Source: Sulfurimonas sp. (GTDB taxonomy: Bacteria > Campylobacterota > Campylobacteria > Campylobacterales > Sulfurimonadaceae). Taken from it: a stretch of DNA of 44,248 bases. The position numbers were made by a program, and so were the translations under genes. The stretch lies in the NCBI GenBank assembly GCA_026988315.1, contig JALSLJ010000078.1:1-44248 (forward strand), given 5' to 3'. How positions within the stretch are numbered: position 1 is the stretch's first letter; every line of letters begins with the position of its first letter. Of this stretch, positions 17,321 through 25,795 are shown one piece after another. The notes beneath the pieces were generated by a model. It was not told the origin of the DNA. It worked only from the letters and a program-made list of their open reading frames with translations, and did not search any database.

Positions 17321-17723
17321 CGCACATCTCTTTATATAGCTCAAAATAGCCTAAGGTTTCTTTATCAAAATCATCTACCTCTTTTTTATATTTATACCCC
17401 TCTAAGCGTCTTATGAGGTTGTTATACATCTCACTATGTCTTTGGCTATCATCTTTAAAAGTTGCCCCATAAAATGTAATATCATACGCTGCTTTTTTTG
17501 TATCTTTTAGGCTTATGGATGTTAAAAGTTTCCTATGCTCTTTTCTCACGCTATATGCATTTCGTTTTTGTATCCATTTATAAAGTAGATAGGCAATTCC
17601 AGACACTAGTATTACTGCCAAAATTGTTGCTGCTAAAAAATAGTAAAGGGAGTACTCATGTACTTCCACTATAGGTTTAATATCGTGTAGAGGGATCTCA
17701 AAGTTTTTCATTGAATCTTGCAT
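17313..17723 (-). CDS. DUF4381-like single-pass membrane protein
   Basis: A 136-residue protein with one membrane helix at about 26-48 and a basic cytoplasmic domain. The N-terminus FEIPLHDIKPI recalls the LRDIHLP motif of DUF4381 proteins, which are found between DUF58 and batA genes in other Bat operons. The location here is exactly that. No catalytic motif is seen. A second Met at residue 5 could be the start. It overlaps batA by 8 bases and follows the DUF58 gene by 2 bases. Confidence 0.7.
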   Translation of the reverse strand: MQDSMKNFEIPLHDIKPIVEVHEYSLYYFLAATILAVILVSGIAYLLYKWIQKRNAYSVRKEHRKLLTSISLKDTKKAAYDITFYGATFKDDSQRHSEMYNNLIRRLEGYKYKKEVDDFDKETLGYFELYKEMCDV

Positions 17724-17725
17724 AT

Positions 17726-18556
17726 CTACCTGCCCTCAAATAAACGGCGAAGCTCAACACTAGCCGTACTTGTAGTATATATTTTTGTAAAGCGGATTTG
17801 ATGTTTTCTAAAAGTTTCATAAAGCTGTCGATCGTGAGCTATAACTTTTTTTGCATATGACTCTACACTTGAAGAGTTGAAGTCACCCTCTAAAACTGCT
17901 CCACTCTCAGGATCTACTAAAGAGGAGAATCCCATTTTTGGCGGTTTCTCTTCTAATATATCCCTAACTATAATAGCAACAACCTCATGTTTTTTCGCAA
18001 GTAACTTAAAATCTGGAATTTCAAAAAAATCTCCAACTATAATAACAAGAGATTTTCTTTTGAGCCTTTTATATAAAATGTCTGCCATAGCTTTGAAATC
18101 CACTTTTTCATTGATCGCATAAAAGTTTAAGATTTCATCAACACTTTTTTGCACCTGGTTTATTTTTTTGCTTGGTTTTAAAAAGGATTTCATCTCGTCT
18201 GTAAAGATATAAGAACTTAATAAATCACCATTTTTCAATGTTGAGAAACTCAGTAATGCCACTATCTCAGCGATAGTCTCTTGCTTAAATTTTTTCGAGC
18301 CAAAGTGCACACTTCCATTGAGTACAGATGCCACGACAACATTTAACTCCCTCTCTTCACGAAAGATTTTTATAAATGGCTTTTGCATCTTCGCTGTAAT
18401 ATTCCAGTCAATATGGCGGATATCATCCCCAGGCATATATTCACGAAGTTCTATAAAATCATAGCCTTCACCCTGAAAGATAGAAGGATTGTTTCCAACC
18501 ATTTCGCTAAAGACTTGTCGCCTCGCACGAACCAATATTTTTTGTAATTTACTCAT
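17726..18556 (-). CDS. DUF58 domain protein of the MoxR/Bat operon
   Basis: A cytoplasmic protein of the DUF58 family that accompanies MoxR ATPases. The family signature FIELREYMPGDDIRHIDWNI (34-53) is complete, and the C-terminal half has a degenerate VWA-like fold (SLVIIVGDFFEIPD). No membrane helix is present, unlike many longer DUF58 proteins. It has 276 residues and starts 14 bases after moxR. It is probably an adaptor between the ATPase and the VWA proteins; this is inference from the conserved operon. No DUF58 gene accompanies the second Bat set. Confidence 0.88.
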   Translation of the reverse strand: MSKLQKILVRARRQVFSEMVGNNPSIFQGEGYDFIELREYMPGDDIRHIDWNITAKMQKPFIKIFREERELNVVVASVLNGSVHFGSKKFKQETIAEIVALLSFSTLKNGDLLSSYIFTDEMKSFLKPSKKINQVQKSVDEILNFYAINEKVDFKAMADILYKRLKRKSLVIIVGDFFEIPDFKLLAKKHEVVAIIVRDILEEKPPKMGFSSLVDPESGAVLEGDFNSSSVESYAKKVIAHDRQLYETFRKHQIRFTKIYTTSTASVELRRLFEGR

Positions 18557-18570
18557 TTATCACCTACCAA

Positions 18571-19518
18571 TTAAGGTATCGCTACAGTCTCTAAAACTCT
18601 CTGAATAATCTCATCACTTGTTATCCCTTCAGCTTCTGCCTCATAGGTCAAAACTATACGGTGGCGCATCAACTCTTTGGCGATATAGGCAACATCTACA
18701 GGAGTTACAAAATCTTTACCTCTTAAATATGCCATAGCTTTAACAGCTTTAAACATATCAATACTCACACGAGGGGATGCTCCAAACTGTATAAAATCTT
18801 TCAACTCTTCTAGTCCATAAGCACTTGGATCTCTTGTTGCACTAACGAGCTCTATAATATATTCTTCAACTTCAGCATCCATATGAACTTCTTTTATCTC
18901 TCTTTTGAGAGTATTTAAGTCTTCATGTGTTACAACCGCCTCAATCTGCTCAAATTTTCCACTTGATATTCGTCTAGCGATCTCTAGCTCTTCACTTTTT
19001 GTATTGTAATCAACTACAAGCTTGAGCATAAATCTATCTAATTGTGCTTCTGGAAGTTGGTACACACCCTCTTGCTCAACTGGATTTTGAGTAGCCATAA
19101 CAAAAAATGGAGGTTCAAGCTTAAATGTTGTATCGCCTAAAGTTACTTGTTTTTCCTGCATAACTTCAAGTAAAGCAGACTGAACTTTTGCAGGAGAACG
19201 GTTAATCTCATCTGCTAAAAGTAAGTTAGTAAAGATAGGACCTTTTTTGATTTTAAAACTATTATTTTGGGGATCGTAAATCTCAGCACCAAGGATATCT
19301 GAGGGAAGTAAGTCGGGAGTAAATTGAGCACGCTTGAAGTCAAGCCCTAGTGACTTTGCAAGTGCATTAACCGTTGTAGTTTTAGCGAGTCCAGGAACAC
19401 CTTCTATAAGTATATGCCCATCACACAAGAGTGCGATCAAAAGACCGTCAATCATTCTTTCTTGCCCTACAACAACTTTTGAAACTTCTTTTTTAATCTC
19501 TTGAATTTTAGAAACCAT
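18571..19518 (-). CDS. MoxR family AAA+ ATPase
   Basis: A cytoplasmic AAA+ chaperone-like ATPase of the MoxR branch. The Walker A motif is GVPGLAKTT (40-48) and Walker B is LLADEINRSPAKVQSALLEVMQE. Sensor elements follow (MATQNPVEQEG and the later ASPRVSIDM with sensor-2 Arg). The length of 315 residues is standard. MoxR proteins act with VWA proteins to mature or activate client complexes. As the first gene of this Bat operon it is the only AAA+ ATPase gene for the two VWA sets in the window. A promoter with a perfect TATAAT lies 32 bases upstream. Confidence 0.94.
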   Translation of the reverse strand: MVSKIQEIKKEVSKVVVGQERMIDGLLIALLCDGHILIEGVPGLAKTTTVNALAKSLGLDFKRAQFTPDLLPSDILGAEIYDPQNNSFKIKKGPIFTNLLLADEINRSPAKVQSALLEVMQEKQVTLGDTTFKLEPPFFVMATQNPVEQEGVYQLPEAQLDRFMLKLVVDYNTKSEELEIARRISSGKFEQIEAVVTHEDLNTLKREIKEVHMDAEVEEYIIELVSATRDPSAYGLEELKDFIQFGASPRVSIDMFKAVKAMAYLRGKDFVTPVDVAYIAKELMRHRIVLTYEAEAEGITSDEIIQRVLETVAIP

Positions 19519-19549
19519 AAATAAAAAACCTTATTTTTAATCTATTTGA

Positions 19550-19592
19550 ATTATAACAAGGCAGAGGTAAATAGTTGATAAATAGTTGATAA
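19550..19592 (-). promoter_or_regulatory. moxR promoter with a tandem 11-bp repeat over the -35 region
   Basis: On the minus strand TATAAT occupies 19555-19550. At 19571-19592 the plus-strand unit ATAGTTGATAA occurs twice in perfect tandem. The repeat covers the -35 region and the bases just upstream. An 11-base period places both units on the same helix face, which suits a dimeric regulator. The promoter call rests on the -10 box and position; the operator role is inference. Confidence 0.5.
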
Positions 19593-19621
19593 TTAAATAT
19601 TATCTTTTTTAAAAGTATTTT

Positions 19622-19720
19622 TTATAAAGTTGTTTTGTTTTTTGGCTTAAGCAATAAGAAAACATAATAACCAATCAAGCAAACACCTATTGTAAATAAT
19701 GACAAAGCAAATAATTCCAT
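19622..19720 (-). CDS. 32-residue single-pass membrane protein
   Basis: A short frame that starts MELFALSLFTIGVCLIGYYV, forms one hydrophobic helix of about 22 residues and ends in the basic tail KPKNKTTL. It is supported by a strong ribosome-binding site, AGAAGG, eight bases before the ATG, and by a perfect TATAAT at 19760-19755 upstream. The topology rule (positive end inside) predicts the N-terminus outside. The size resembles small accessory subunits of respiratory oxidases and other membrane complexes, but I do not recognise the family. It lies in the gap between the LPP20-family gene and moxR, in the same direction as both. Confidence 0.6.
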   Translation of the reverse strand: MELFALSLFTIGVCLIGYYVFLLLKPKNKTTL

Positions 19721-19754
19721 AACATAATCCTTCTTGTAACCATTTCGTTATAAA

Positions 19755-19760
19755 ATTATA
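19755..19760 (-). promoter_or_regulatory. Probable -10 box of the 32-residue membrane protein gene
   Basis: TATAAT on the minus strand lies 34 bases before the ATG, with an AT-rich stretch upstream and no clear -35. The spacing leaves a leader of roughly 28 bases containing AGAAGG. Confidence 0.4.
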
Positions 19761-19850
19761 TACTATTAATTTTACTTATAAATTTTGTTTTATATATAGT
19801 TGTTTTACTTAAGTATAATGTTAATATTATATTGTGATATTCAAGTGATG

Positions 19851-19889
19851 TAGGATAAATAAATTTGAAAAAATCAAACATTTATCCTA
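19851..19889 (-). terminator. Strong hairpin after the LPP20-family gene
   Basis: TAGGATAAAT and ATTTATCCTA form a perfect 10-bp stem, and within it TTTGA/TCAAA around five A form a second 5-bp stem. It begins 15 bases past the stop of the LPP20-family gene. No terminal U-run follows in the direction of transcription, so it may be a weak terminator, a 3'-end stabiliser or a binding site. It separates the second Bat/lipoprotein block from the downstream genes. Confidence 0.5.
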
Positions 19890-19904
19890 AAGTGAAAGGG
19901 AGTT

Positions 19905-20894
19905 TTAGTTACCTGTTATAAAAGCAACCACCCCTTTTTCATTTATTTTTTTCTCATACTTTGCAGTTCTTTGGATGGCATCTTCAAAACCTTCAGAGGA
20001 ACCCTCTTTTGTTTTATATACCTTATTCGACACAATATTTCCATCTCTATCTGTTGCTTTTATAACTGTTTTTCTAAGAGCAAAGGTAAGGTTGGCAAAC
20101 TTTTCATTTGTTGATGGGTACTTTTTCTTTTTTGCTTTTGTTGTAATCTCAATCAACACATTGTAGTTAGTATTATTAAAAGTTGCATTTTCACTACTTA
20201 GTTCTGAGCGTATTAAAGAAGCTAATGATTCTGAGTTTTTATCTGCTTTAATTTTAAAAACAAGCTCATCTTTAGCTTTTCTCATCTCTTTTGTGTAGTT
20301 TAAATAACGCGTAGTATATTTAGAAGCATCATAATCACCTTTGAGTGAATACAATAAGGGAAAAATACTGTCAGTTTCTTTTAGATAATTATTTATAGTA
20401 ACAGATAGCTTTAGCTTTTGAAATATTCCAGCATTTTTAAAAACTTCCCATTCTGCTTTTATTTTATCATCAACCTTATCTAATTTTCTCTCATAGGTTT
20501 TTATTAAAGAATCCCTATCGACCTCAACTAAAACAGCCCATTGATTTGAATCCTTAAAGCTCTCTATAACTTTAACATCCGTATATTCAATATTCCTACT
20601 TTTACTAATAACTTCACTCTTCGTAGTAGCTAAAACACTCTCATCATCACCTTGTCTTCTTGCTGTTACAGAGTTAGAAAAATTCGATGCAACATCTACA
20701 GAAATTTTTGCACTGATGGTTGCCAAAGCATCACTTTTTGCATCTTTTTGAGTTTTCCCATATCCAACTGCATAAAAGTATTTATTGGTATCTGATGGAG
20801 GATTATTTATCCATGACATAGAAGCACTACTTGAAGCAAAAGCTCCAGAAATGCTTGTAATCAATAAGGACAAAACAAGAATTATCTTTTTCAT
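19905..20894 (-). CDS. LPP20-family periplasmic protein
   Basis: An exported protein of 329 residues. The signal peptide MKKIILVLSLLITSISGAFA has a type I Ala-x-Ala cleavage site and no lipobox Cys, unlike H. pylori Lpp20. The mature N-terminal ~120 residues match the LPP20/FlgP-like fold pattern: NPPSDTNKYFYAVGYGKT, DAKSDALATISAKISVDV, then a hydrophobic WAVLVEVDRDSLIKTYERKL. The C-terminal part is a second, unassigned domain rich in Lys with a VLIEITTKAKKKKYPS strand. It follows the COG3014-like gene by 15 bases and has GGAG eight bases before its ATG. Its job is unknown; the context suggests an envelope complex with the two preceding lipoproteins. Confidence 0.7.
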   Translation of the reverse strand: MKKIILVLSLLITSISGAFASSSASMSWINNPPSDTNKYFYAVGYGKTQKDAKSDALATISAKISVDVASNFSNSVTARRQGDDESVLATTKSEVISKSRNIEYTDVKVIESFKDSNQWAVLVEVDRDSLIKTYERKLDKVDDKIKAEWEVFKNAGIFQKLKLSVTINNYLKETDSIFPLLYSLKGDYDASKYTTRYLNYTKEMRKAKDELVFKIKADKNSESLASLIRSELSSENATFNNTNYNVLIEITTKAKKKKYPSTNEKFANLTFALRKTVIKATDRDGNIVSNKVYKTKEGSSEGFEDAIQRTAKYEKKINEKGVVAFITGN

Positions 20895-20909
20895 AACTAC
20901 AACTCCATT

Positions 20910-22247
20910 TTAATTAGTTGCTTGTGCTAATTTTTTTTTACTAGCTTCTTTTTGGGCTGCATCTTGCGCTTTATTTTGTTCCATTTTTGTTGCATAAGCT
21001 TCCAAAATAACATCTGTAAAATCATCATACTTTTGAGCTAATGTAGCTTGCTTGCTTGCATAATATGTACCTACAAAAATATTTGGCAATAAATATATTG
21101 CATTTTTCACAAGCCTCTCTACCCTTTTATCATATTTTGATTGTAGATATGAAGGAACACGCGCTTTGGCAACAGCTAATGAAACAAGCTCTTTTGGAAA
21201 ATTTAAAACAGCATTAGTTGTTCCTAAATTTGTTAAAGCCAATCCAAAAGCTGCATATGCTTCAGTTGCACCATAATCAATCTCATTCGCCACTATGTTG
21301 ATATTTTTTGCCAGTTTCACATACGCTTCATCATCTATATTTATATCACTCTCTAATGCAATGGTTGCTCTATCAAGTAATTCAAAATAGATAGCTTCTT
21401 TCTCATCTGCAACCGATTCAGCTTGCTTAATTCTTTCCTCTAAAACAGCTAACTCATTTTTAATCTCATTGATCTCTTTATTTGTTAAAAACTTTTGTTT
21501 TTGCTTTGTTTTCGCTTTTTTATTTGCTGCATCTGCTTGTAATTCTGCATCATATTCACCTTTATCATCCTTTAGAGATGCTGTTAGTTCAAAAGCTTCT
21601 AACATCTCTTCTCTAGCTGATTCTAAATCTTTTTGTAAAGAGACAGGAGCTAAAGATATTACAGCCTCACCAAGAGTTTCATATACATCTCCTGTTGGCG
21701 AATCAATCTCTTGAAGAGTTGCATTTTTAAAATCTAAAAAACTACCCTCTGCAGAATCAAAACTAAAAATATTTGGCCACTGCTTAGCATCTTCACCATA
21801 AAATATAGATATTTTAGAAACAGCTCTATAGGCAAGAGGAGAAACGCTTTGGTCTAAAATCATTGCTGTAAGGGTTCCAAAATCACCAAATTGACTCATC
21901 AGAGCTCCACTACCCAACATTTTTCTTTGGATTGCCTTAGTGTAATGAACTGTTGAATAGTATGGATCTGCTTTTAATACATTATCTATATATTTGGTTT
22001 GATTTTCATCAATATCTGCAGATACTAAAGTTGGCCAAATGGCATCTGAAGAGATAGGTATCTTATATGCCATTATATTATTTTCTCTTACTATTGTCAT
22101 ACCTATTGCAACACGATTTACTTGATTTTCAAGCGTTGGAACTTCCATTTGCGATGCCATTGTTTCTTGAAGTGCACTACATCCAGTCATTGTAAATGTT
22201 GCAACTGCAATAACAAGCGAATTGATTATTAATTTTTTTGATTTCAT
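20910..22247 (-). CDS. COG3014-like lipoprotein
   Basis: The start was set to the ATG at 22247, which has AAGGG in front of it and opens a lipoprotein signal (KSKKLIINSLVIAVATFTMT followed by GC); a longer frame would begin inside the upstream gene. The mature 425 residues are mostly helical and Ala/Lys-rich, with a coiled-coil stretch NEIKNELAVLEERIKQAES and internal repeat-like helices resembling TPRs. The overall pattern reminds me of proteins labelled COG3014 that neighbour LpoB-like and LPP20-like lipoproteins in Vibrio and Shewanella. It lies 25 bases after the LpoB-like gene. Function is unknown. Confidence 0.6.
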   Translation of the reverse strand: MKSKKLIINSLVIAVATFTMTGCSALQETMASQMEVPTLENQVNRVAIGMTIVRENNIMAYKIPISSDAIWPTLVSADIDENQTKYIDNVLKADPYYSTVHYTKAIQRKMLGSGALMSQFGDFGTLTAMILDQSVSPLAYRAVSKISIFYGEDAKQWPNIFSFDSAEGSFLDFKNATLQEIDSPTGDVYETLGEAVISLAPVSLQKDLESAREEMLEAFELTASLKDDKGEYDAELQADAANKKAKTKQKQKFLTNKEINEIKNELAVLEERIKQAESVADEKEAIYFELLDRATIALESDINIDDEAYVKLAKNINIVANEIDYGATEAYAAFGLALTNLGTTNAVLNFPKELVSLAVAKARVPSYLQSKYDKRVERLVKNAIYLLPNIFVGTYYASKQATLAQKYDDFTDVILEAYATKMEQNKAQDAAQKEASKKKLAQATN

Positions 22248-22272
22248 ATTTACCCTTATGGTTTTATTGATT

Positions 22273-23211
22273 TTATTCGTATTCATCATCAGAGCTTCCT
22301 GCCATAGAATCTCTGTCATCTCTTAGTGCCTGATTTGCCTTATCTTGCTTTTTGGTTTTATTTAAAAGCTCATAAAAGTTATCAAACTTAGCTTTAGCAT
22401 TCATCACCATTTCATCTTCTATACCTCCAAGCTGCACAGCTTTTTCATAATTTATAGATGCTGAATCTAAAAGTTTAAGACTCTCGGTAATACTAGCCTC
22501 TGCTTCATAAAGAATTGCCAAATCATAGTGATAGTTCAAATCTTTTTCACCTTTAAAATTTTCCATCAATTTTATAGCACCTTTATAGTTTTTTCTTTTT
22601 GCATAAGAGATCACATGTTTTAGCTCTTTAGGTAAAGGTTTAAACTCTCTCATCTGATGCGTTTTCAAAGGAGATACATCTGAAATAAAATACTTTACAA
22701 CTTTTGAAACAGCAGAAGAAGCTAGCTCATTTTCACTTGGTAGTTTATTTGGATCACTTGATTGACGGTTTTTTCTTGCTTTATATTTTTTTACTAAAAA
22801 CTCATCAACACCTCGTGAAAGTACAAAGGTAACCTCTAAAGCCATACTTACTTTTTTCCCAGAGTTCTTGTACTCATAATTTGAAACTTTCATACTTAAT
22901 GTAACACCCTCTTCACCACCAAGAGGATCAAGAGTAATAAAATTTGTCTCAGTAAGCTTAGCCTTTACTCCATCTATAAGCATCTGTGCTAACTTAGGGT
23001 TTGTTTCCTTAGCGCCTTTGACTTCTGGTGATAAGAATAGTGCGAGATAAGCACCGTCAGAGATAAATTCATCTCTTGTTTCAATTTTGCTTAGTTTTGC
23101 AGCCTCTTTTGGTGCAGTGTATGATGGTATAACAATTTTAGGACCAGCCCCACAACCACTCACTAATAAAGTGATAACTAAAACCATAATTGTTGCAATT
23201 ATTTGTTTCAT
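22273..23211 (-). CDS. LpoB-like lipoprotein with a helical C-terminus
   Basis: A 312-residue lipoprotein with signal MKQIIATIMVLVITLLVSGC and the lipid-modified Cys at 20. The N-terminal half (about 40-190) has an LpoB/CsgG-like alternating pattern: LAQMLIDGVKAKLTETNFITL, then VSMALEVTFVLSRG, then AVSKVVKYFISDVSP. The C-terminal half resembles TPR helices (LNYHYDLAILYEAEASITES, INYEKAVQLGG). LpoB proteins reach through the peptidoglycan to activate penicillin-binding proteins, but the resemblance is only fold-level and the role is inferred. It follows batD2 by 54 bases, a gap holding a hairpin and AAAGG before the ATG. Confidence 0.55.
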   Translation of the reverse strand: MKQIIATIMVLVITLLVSGCGAGPKIVIPSYTAPKEAAKLSKIETRDEFISDGAYLALFLSPEVKGAKETNPKLAQMLIDGVKAKLTETNFITLDPLGGEEGVTLSMKVSNYEYKNSGKKVSMALEVTFVLSRGVDEFLVKKYKARKNRQSSDPNKLPSENELASSAVSKVVKYFISDVSPLKTHQMREFKPLPKELKHVISYAKRKNYKGAIKLMENFKGEKDLNYHYDLAILYEAEASITESLKLLDSASINYEKAVQLGGIEDEMVMNAKAKFDNFYELLNKTKKQDKANQALRDDRDSMAGSSDDEYE

Positions 23212-23242
23212 TTTTTTCCTTTAAATAATTTGAACAATCATA

Positions 23243-23264
23243 GTAGATTAAAATTTAATTCTAC
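23243..23264 (-). terminator. Hairpin between batD2 and the LpoB-like gene
   Basis: GTAGA/TCTAC plus TTAAA/TTTAA make a stem of about 10 bp with one bulged base, starting one base after the batD2 stop codon. There is no U-run, so transcription probably continues, perhaps with attenuation or mRNA processing between the Bat and lipoprotein parts. Confidence 0.35.
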
Positions 23265-23265
23265 A

Positions 23266-24369
23266 TTAACCCACAAGCTCTTTTTTTAAACTTTTCAGTG
23301 ATTGAGACTCTTTTCTCTCAATCTCTAAAATCAACTCATTATATTTTCTAGCATTTTCTAAAGTTAAGACAATCGCCAACTCTTTTAATGATTTAGAATT
23401 AGCAACTTTTTGTAAAAATTTTTTATCTACATTCTCTTTTTTAGGTTTTGTTTTTATCTTTATTTTTGCTACTAAAAAACCAGCTATAAAAGTTAATAGA
23501 TAATAGAAATATGTGTACGAAAATTGAAATGTTTCCCCTGTAACATCCAGTAATTCCTCTTTTACATAAGCTTTTTCTACTTCAACTTTTATGGCTTGTG
23601 TCTGCAAAATTTTTACCTGTGTTAACTCTATGTTGAAATACTCAAGTGCAATCTCTGGTATAACGAAATCTTCATCTGACACAAAAACAAATTTTTGACT
23701 CCACTTGCCACTATACCCCTCTTTTGTAAGAATTATCTCTTTTTTTGGTACGCTAGAAAAAACTTTTACATTTTCTATGTCAAATTTAAACCCCTTCAAA
23801 GCATCGATATTTCCAATTCCATTTATACTTACTTCCATGTGAAATGGCTCGTATGCTTTTACTTGTGGAGCATCTGCATTTACATTTAAGAAAAAATTTC
23901 CAACAAGCAATGTGAGGGTCTCTTTAATATCCACAACTAAACTCTTTTGCTTCATCACTCTTTGGGAAAACTCCTCTATTTCCCTATCATTATCCCTGCC
24001 ACCTATCGTGCTATCTATTGACTCCTGTGTTGTTTTTTTCATAATCATATTAAAATCAAAAATCATTGTGCCAGCTTCTTTCACAAAGGCAATAAATTCA
24101 TAAACATTGACTCTTTTGTTGTTAATTATCTTTTCACTTTCTGCTAAAAGTTTTAAGCTGTATTTTTCATTATCACCTACTGGGTTGAAGTCTATAGTAT
24201 AAAGTTCACTTTTATCGCTAAATTCGCAAGTGTACTTGAGATGTATCGCTTCATTTACATAAGCTGTTTTTTTATTTATCTCTGCAGTCCATCTATATGT
24301 TGAAGCAAAAAGTTCCAAACTTACAAAGAGTAAAAAAACTACAAAAGCTTTACCAAGGTTTTTTTTCAT
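23266..24369 (-). CDS. BatD-like protein (second Bat set)
   Basis: A 367-residue paralogue of the BatD protein at 13088. It has a signal peptide (NLGKAFVVFLLFVSLELFA), then a first Ig-like unit (KKTAYVNEAIHLKYTCEFSD), a second unit (YEPFHMEVSINGIGNIDALKG) with SDEDFVIPEIALEYFN. The first copy has the matching SDKDFTIPPFTLKFFN, which establishes homology. A membrane helix (YFYYLLTFIAGFLVAKI) precedes a Lys-rich cytoplasmic tail. It is about 110 residues shorter than the first copy. It overlaps the end of batBC2 by 20 bases. Confidence 0.78.
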   Translation of the reverse strand: MKKNLGKAFVVFLLFVSLELFASTYRWTAEINKKTAYVNEAIHLKYTCEFSDKSELYTIDFNPVGDNEKYSLKLLAESEKIINNKRVNVYEFIAFVKEAGTMIFDFNMIMKKTTQESIDSTIGGRDNDREIEEFSQRVMKQKSLVVDIKETLTLLVGNFFLNVNADAPQVKAYEPFHMEVSINGIGNIDALKGFKFDIENVKVFSSVPKKEIILTKEGYSGKWSQKFVFVSDEDFVIPEIALEYFNIELTQVKILQTQAIKVEVEKAYVKEELLDVTGETFQFSYTYFYYLLTFIAGFLVAKIKIKTKPKKENVDKKFLQKVANSKSLKELAIVLTLENARKYNELILEIERKESQSLKSLKKELVG

Positions 24370-25795
24370 TTACTCCCCTCTTATTTATAAGTTCATACTG
24401 TTGAGAACTCAGTTTTGATTTAGCCTTATTTAGATGGAGTACACCATCGCTTCTCATCTTTTTTTCCATCTCGCCTGCTCCACTTCCTGCATTGGCGCTT
24501 ACTTTCATATTTGAACTGCCCCCATCTTTTTTCTTTGTATTTGAGCTTTCTTGCTGTGCAAAAGATGATTTTTTATCTGTTTTTTGCTGACCCATCTTCA
24601 TCTGCTTTTGTTCCTCTATATTTTTAATATAACGCAAATTTTCATCTGCTTCTTTAGAGTACATAAGAGTAAGTGATTTCAAGTAAGCTTCTCTCGCTTT
24701 TTGAAACTCTTGCAACCTTATAAATGAATTGCCAATATTATAATAGATTACAGATTTAAACTTTGCATTTGATGATGCAACACCCTCATAAGTTTGTAGT
24801 GCTTTTTCGTACTCTCCATTTTTATAATAAGCACTCGCTTTTTTAAACTTTACCCTATTTTCATCTTCAAAAAATTCGTATATACTGGCATCCAAATTCA
24901 CCCCAAAAAGAAGTAAAAATGCGAAAATGTACCTTTTAAGAGTCGTTATTGTCACTAAAAACACCAGTATGGCCAGTGCAATAAAGTAGTAAAAAAGTTC
25001 TAAGTTCCTTACTATAATCATTTGCGATAAAATATCCCTATTTTTTTGACTCTCTAGCGCATCTCTTAGTTCATTAAAGTCTTTAGTATAGATGCCCCCC
25101 GTACTTTTTGAGATGAAAGCAATGGCATCATTTTCTCTACTGACAACTATATCTCCCTTTTCATCTTTTAAGAGTTCTCCATTATCAAGAGTTAGAGTGC
25201 CCCCATGCTTGCTTGCTAACATCAAAATATTTACAAGAAGATTATTCTCTTTTGCAAACCTTGCCTCTTTTTCATAATTTCTAGCATCCCCTCCATCACT
25301 CAGTATCACCACGGTAACACTTTTTGATTGTGACATTTTTCGTGCAAGTTTTAGAGCTGGTAAAATCGAACTCCCCTTGGTTATTATCAACCTTTCATCC
25401 AAAGCATTAAAGAGGTGAAGCAGAAGTTCAGAATCTTGAGTAAGTGGTGAGAGAATTATCGCATTAGTTGTAAAGCCTAAGACACCATATCTGGTTTGTG
25501 GTTCTTGTTTTACAAGTTTTTTTAAAATCTCTTTTGCTTTTGTAAGTCTTGTTGGTTCAATATCTGTAGCTTGCATAGAGTAAGACAAATCAACTCCGAT
25601 GATTACATCACTCAAAACCTGCTCACTCTTTAAAGGTTCTTGTTCCATAATAGGGCGAGTAAGAGCAAGTGTTATAAAAACAAATGTCAACATATATCCA
25701 AAAACTATAAAATTCAGTTCACGGAAACTTTTTTTTATAAATACTGGAACTAAAAATAATAGTAGCCAAAAATATTCAGGGGAAAGAAAAATCAT
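24350..25795 (-). CDS. BatB/BatC-like VWA-TPR protein (second set)
   Basis: A 481-residue paralogue of the protein at 14499. The N-terminus MIFLSPEYFWLLLFLVP parallels MSFLHPEFLYYMLPPLF in the first copy. The VWA MIDAS is intact (D69-L-S71-Y-S73), and VVILSDGGDARNYEKEA carries the second metal-site Asp. Two membrane helices near 270-310 are followed by TPRs (ASAYYKNGEYEKALQTYEGV, NSFIRLQEFQKAREAYLKSL). The long charged tail of the first copy is replaced by a short Gln/Ser/Gly-rich linker (SSNMKVSANAGSGAGEMEKK). It ends EKKPW. It overlaps batA2 by 4 bases. Confidence 0.85.
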   Translation of the reverse strand: MIFLSPEYFWLLLFLVPVFIKKSFRELNFIVFGYMLTFVFITLALTRPIMEQEPLKSEQVLSDVIIGVDLSYSMQATDIEPTRLTKAKEILKKLVKQEPQTRYGVLGFTTNAIILSPLTQDSELLLHLFNALDERLIITKGSSILPALKLARKMSQSKSVTVVILSDGGDARNYEKEARFAKENNLLVNILMLASKHGGTLTLDNGELLKDEKGDIVVSRENDAIAFISKSTGGIYTKDFNELRDALESQKNRDILSQMIIVRNLELFYYFIALAILVFLVTITTLKRYIFAFLLLFGVNLDASIYEFFEDENRVKFKKASAYYKNGEYEKALQTYEGVASSNAKFKSVIYYNIGNSFIRLQEFQKAREAYLKSLTLMYSKEADENLRYIKNIEEQKQMKMGQQKTDKKSSFAQQESSNTKKKDGGSSNMKVSANAGSGAGEMEKKMRSDGVLHLNKAKSKLSSQQYELINKRGVNEKKPW

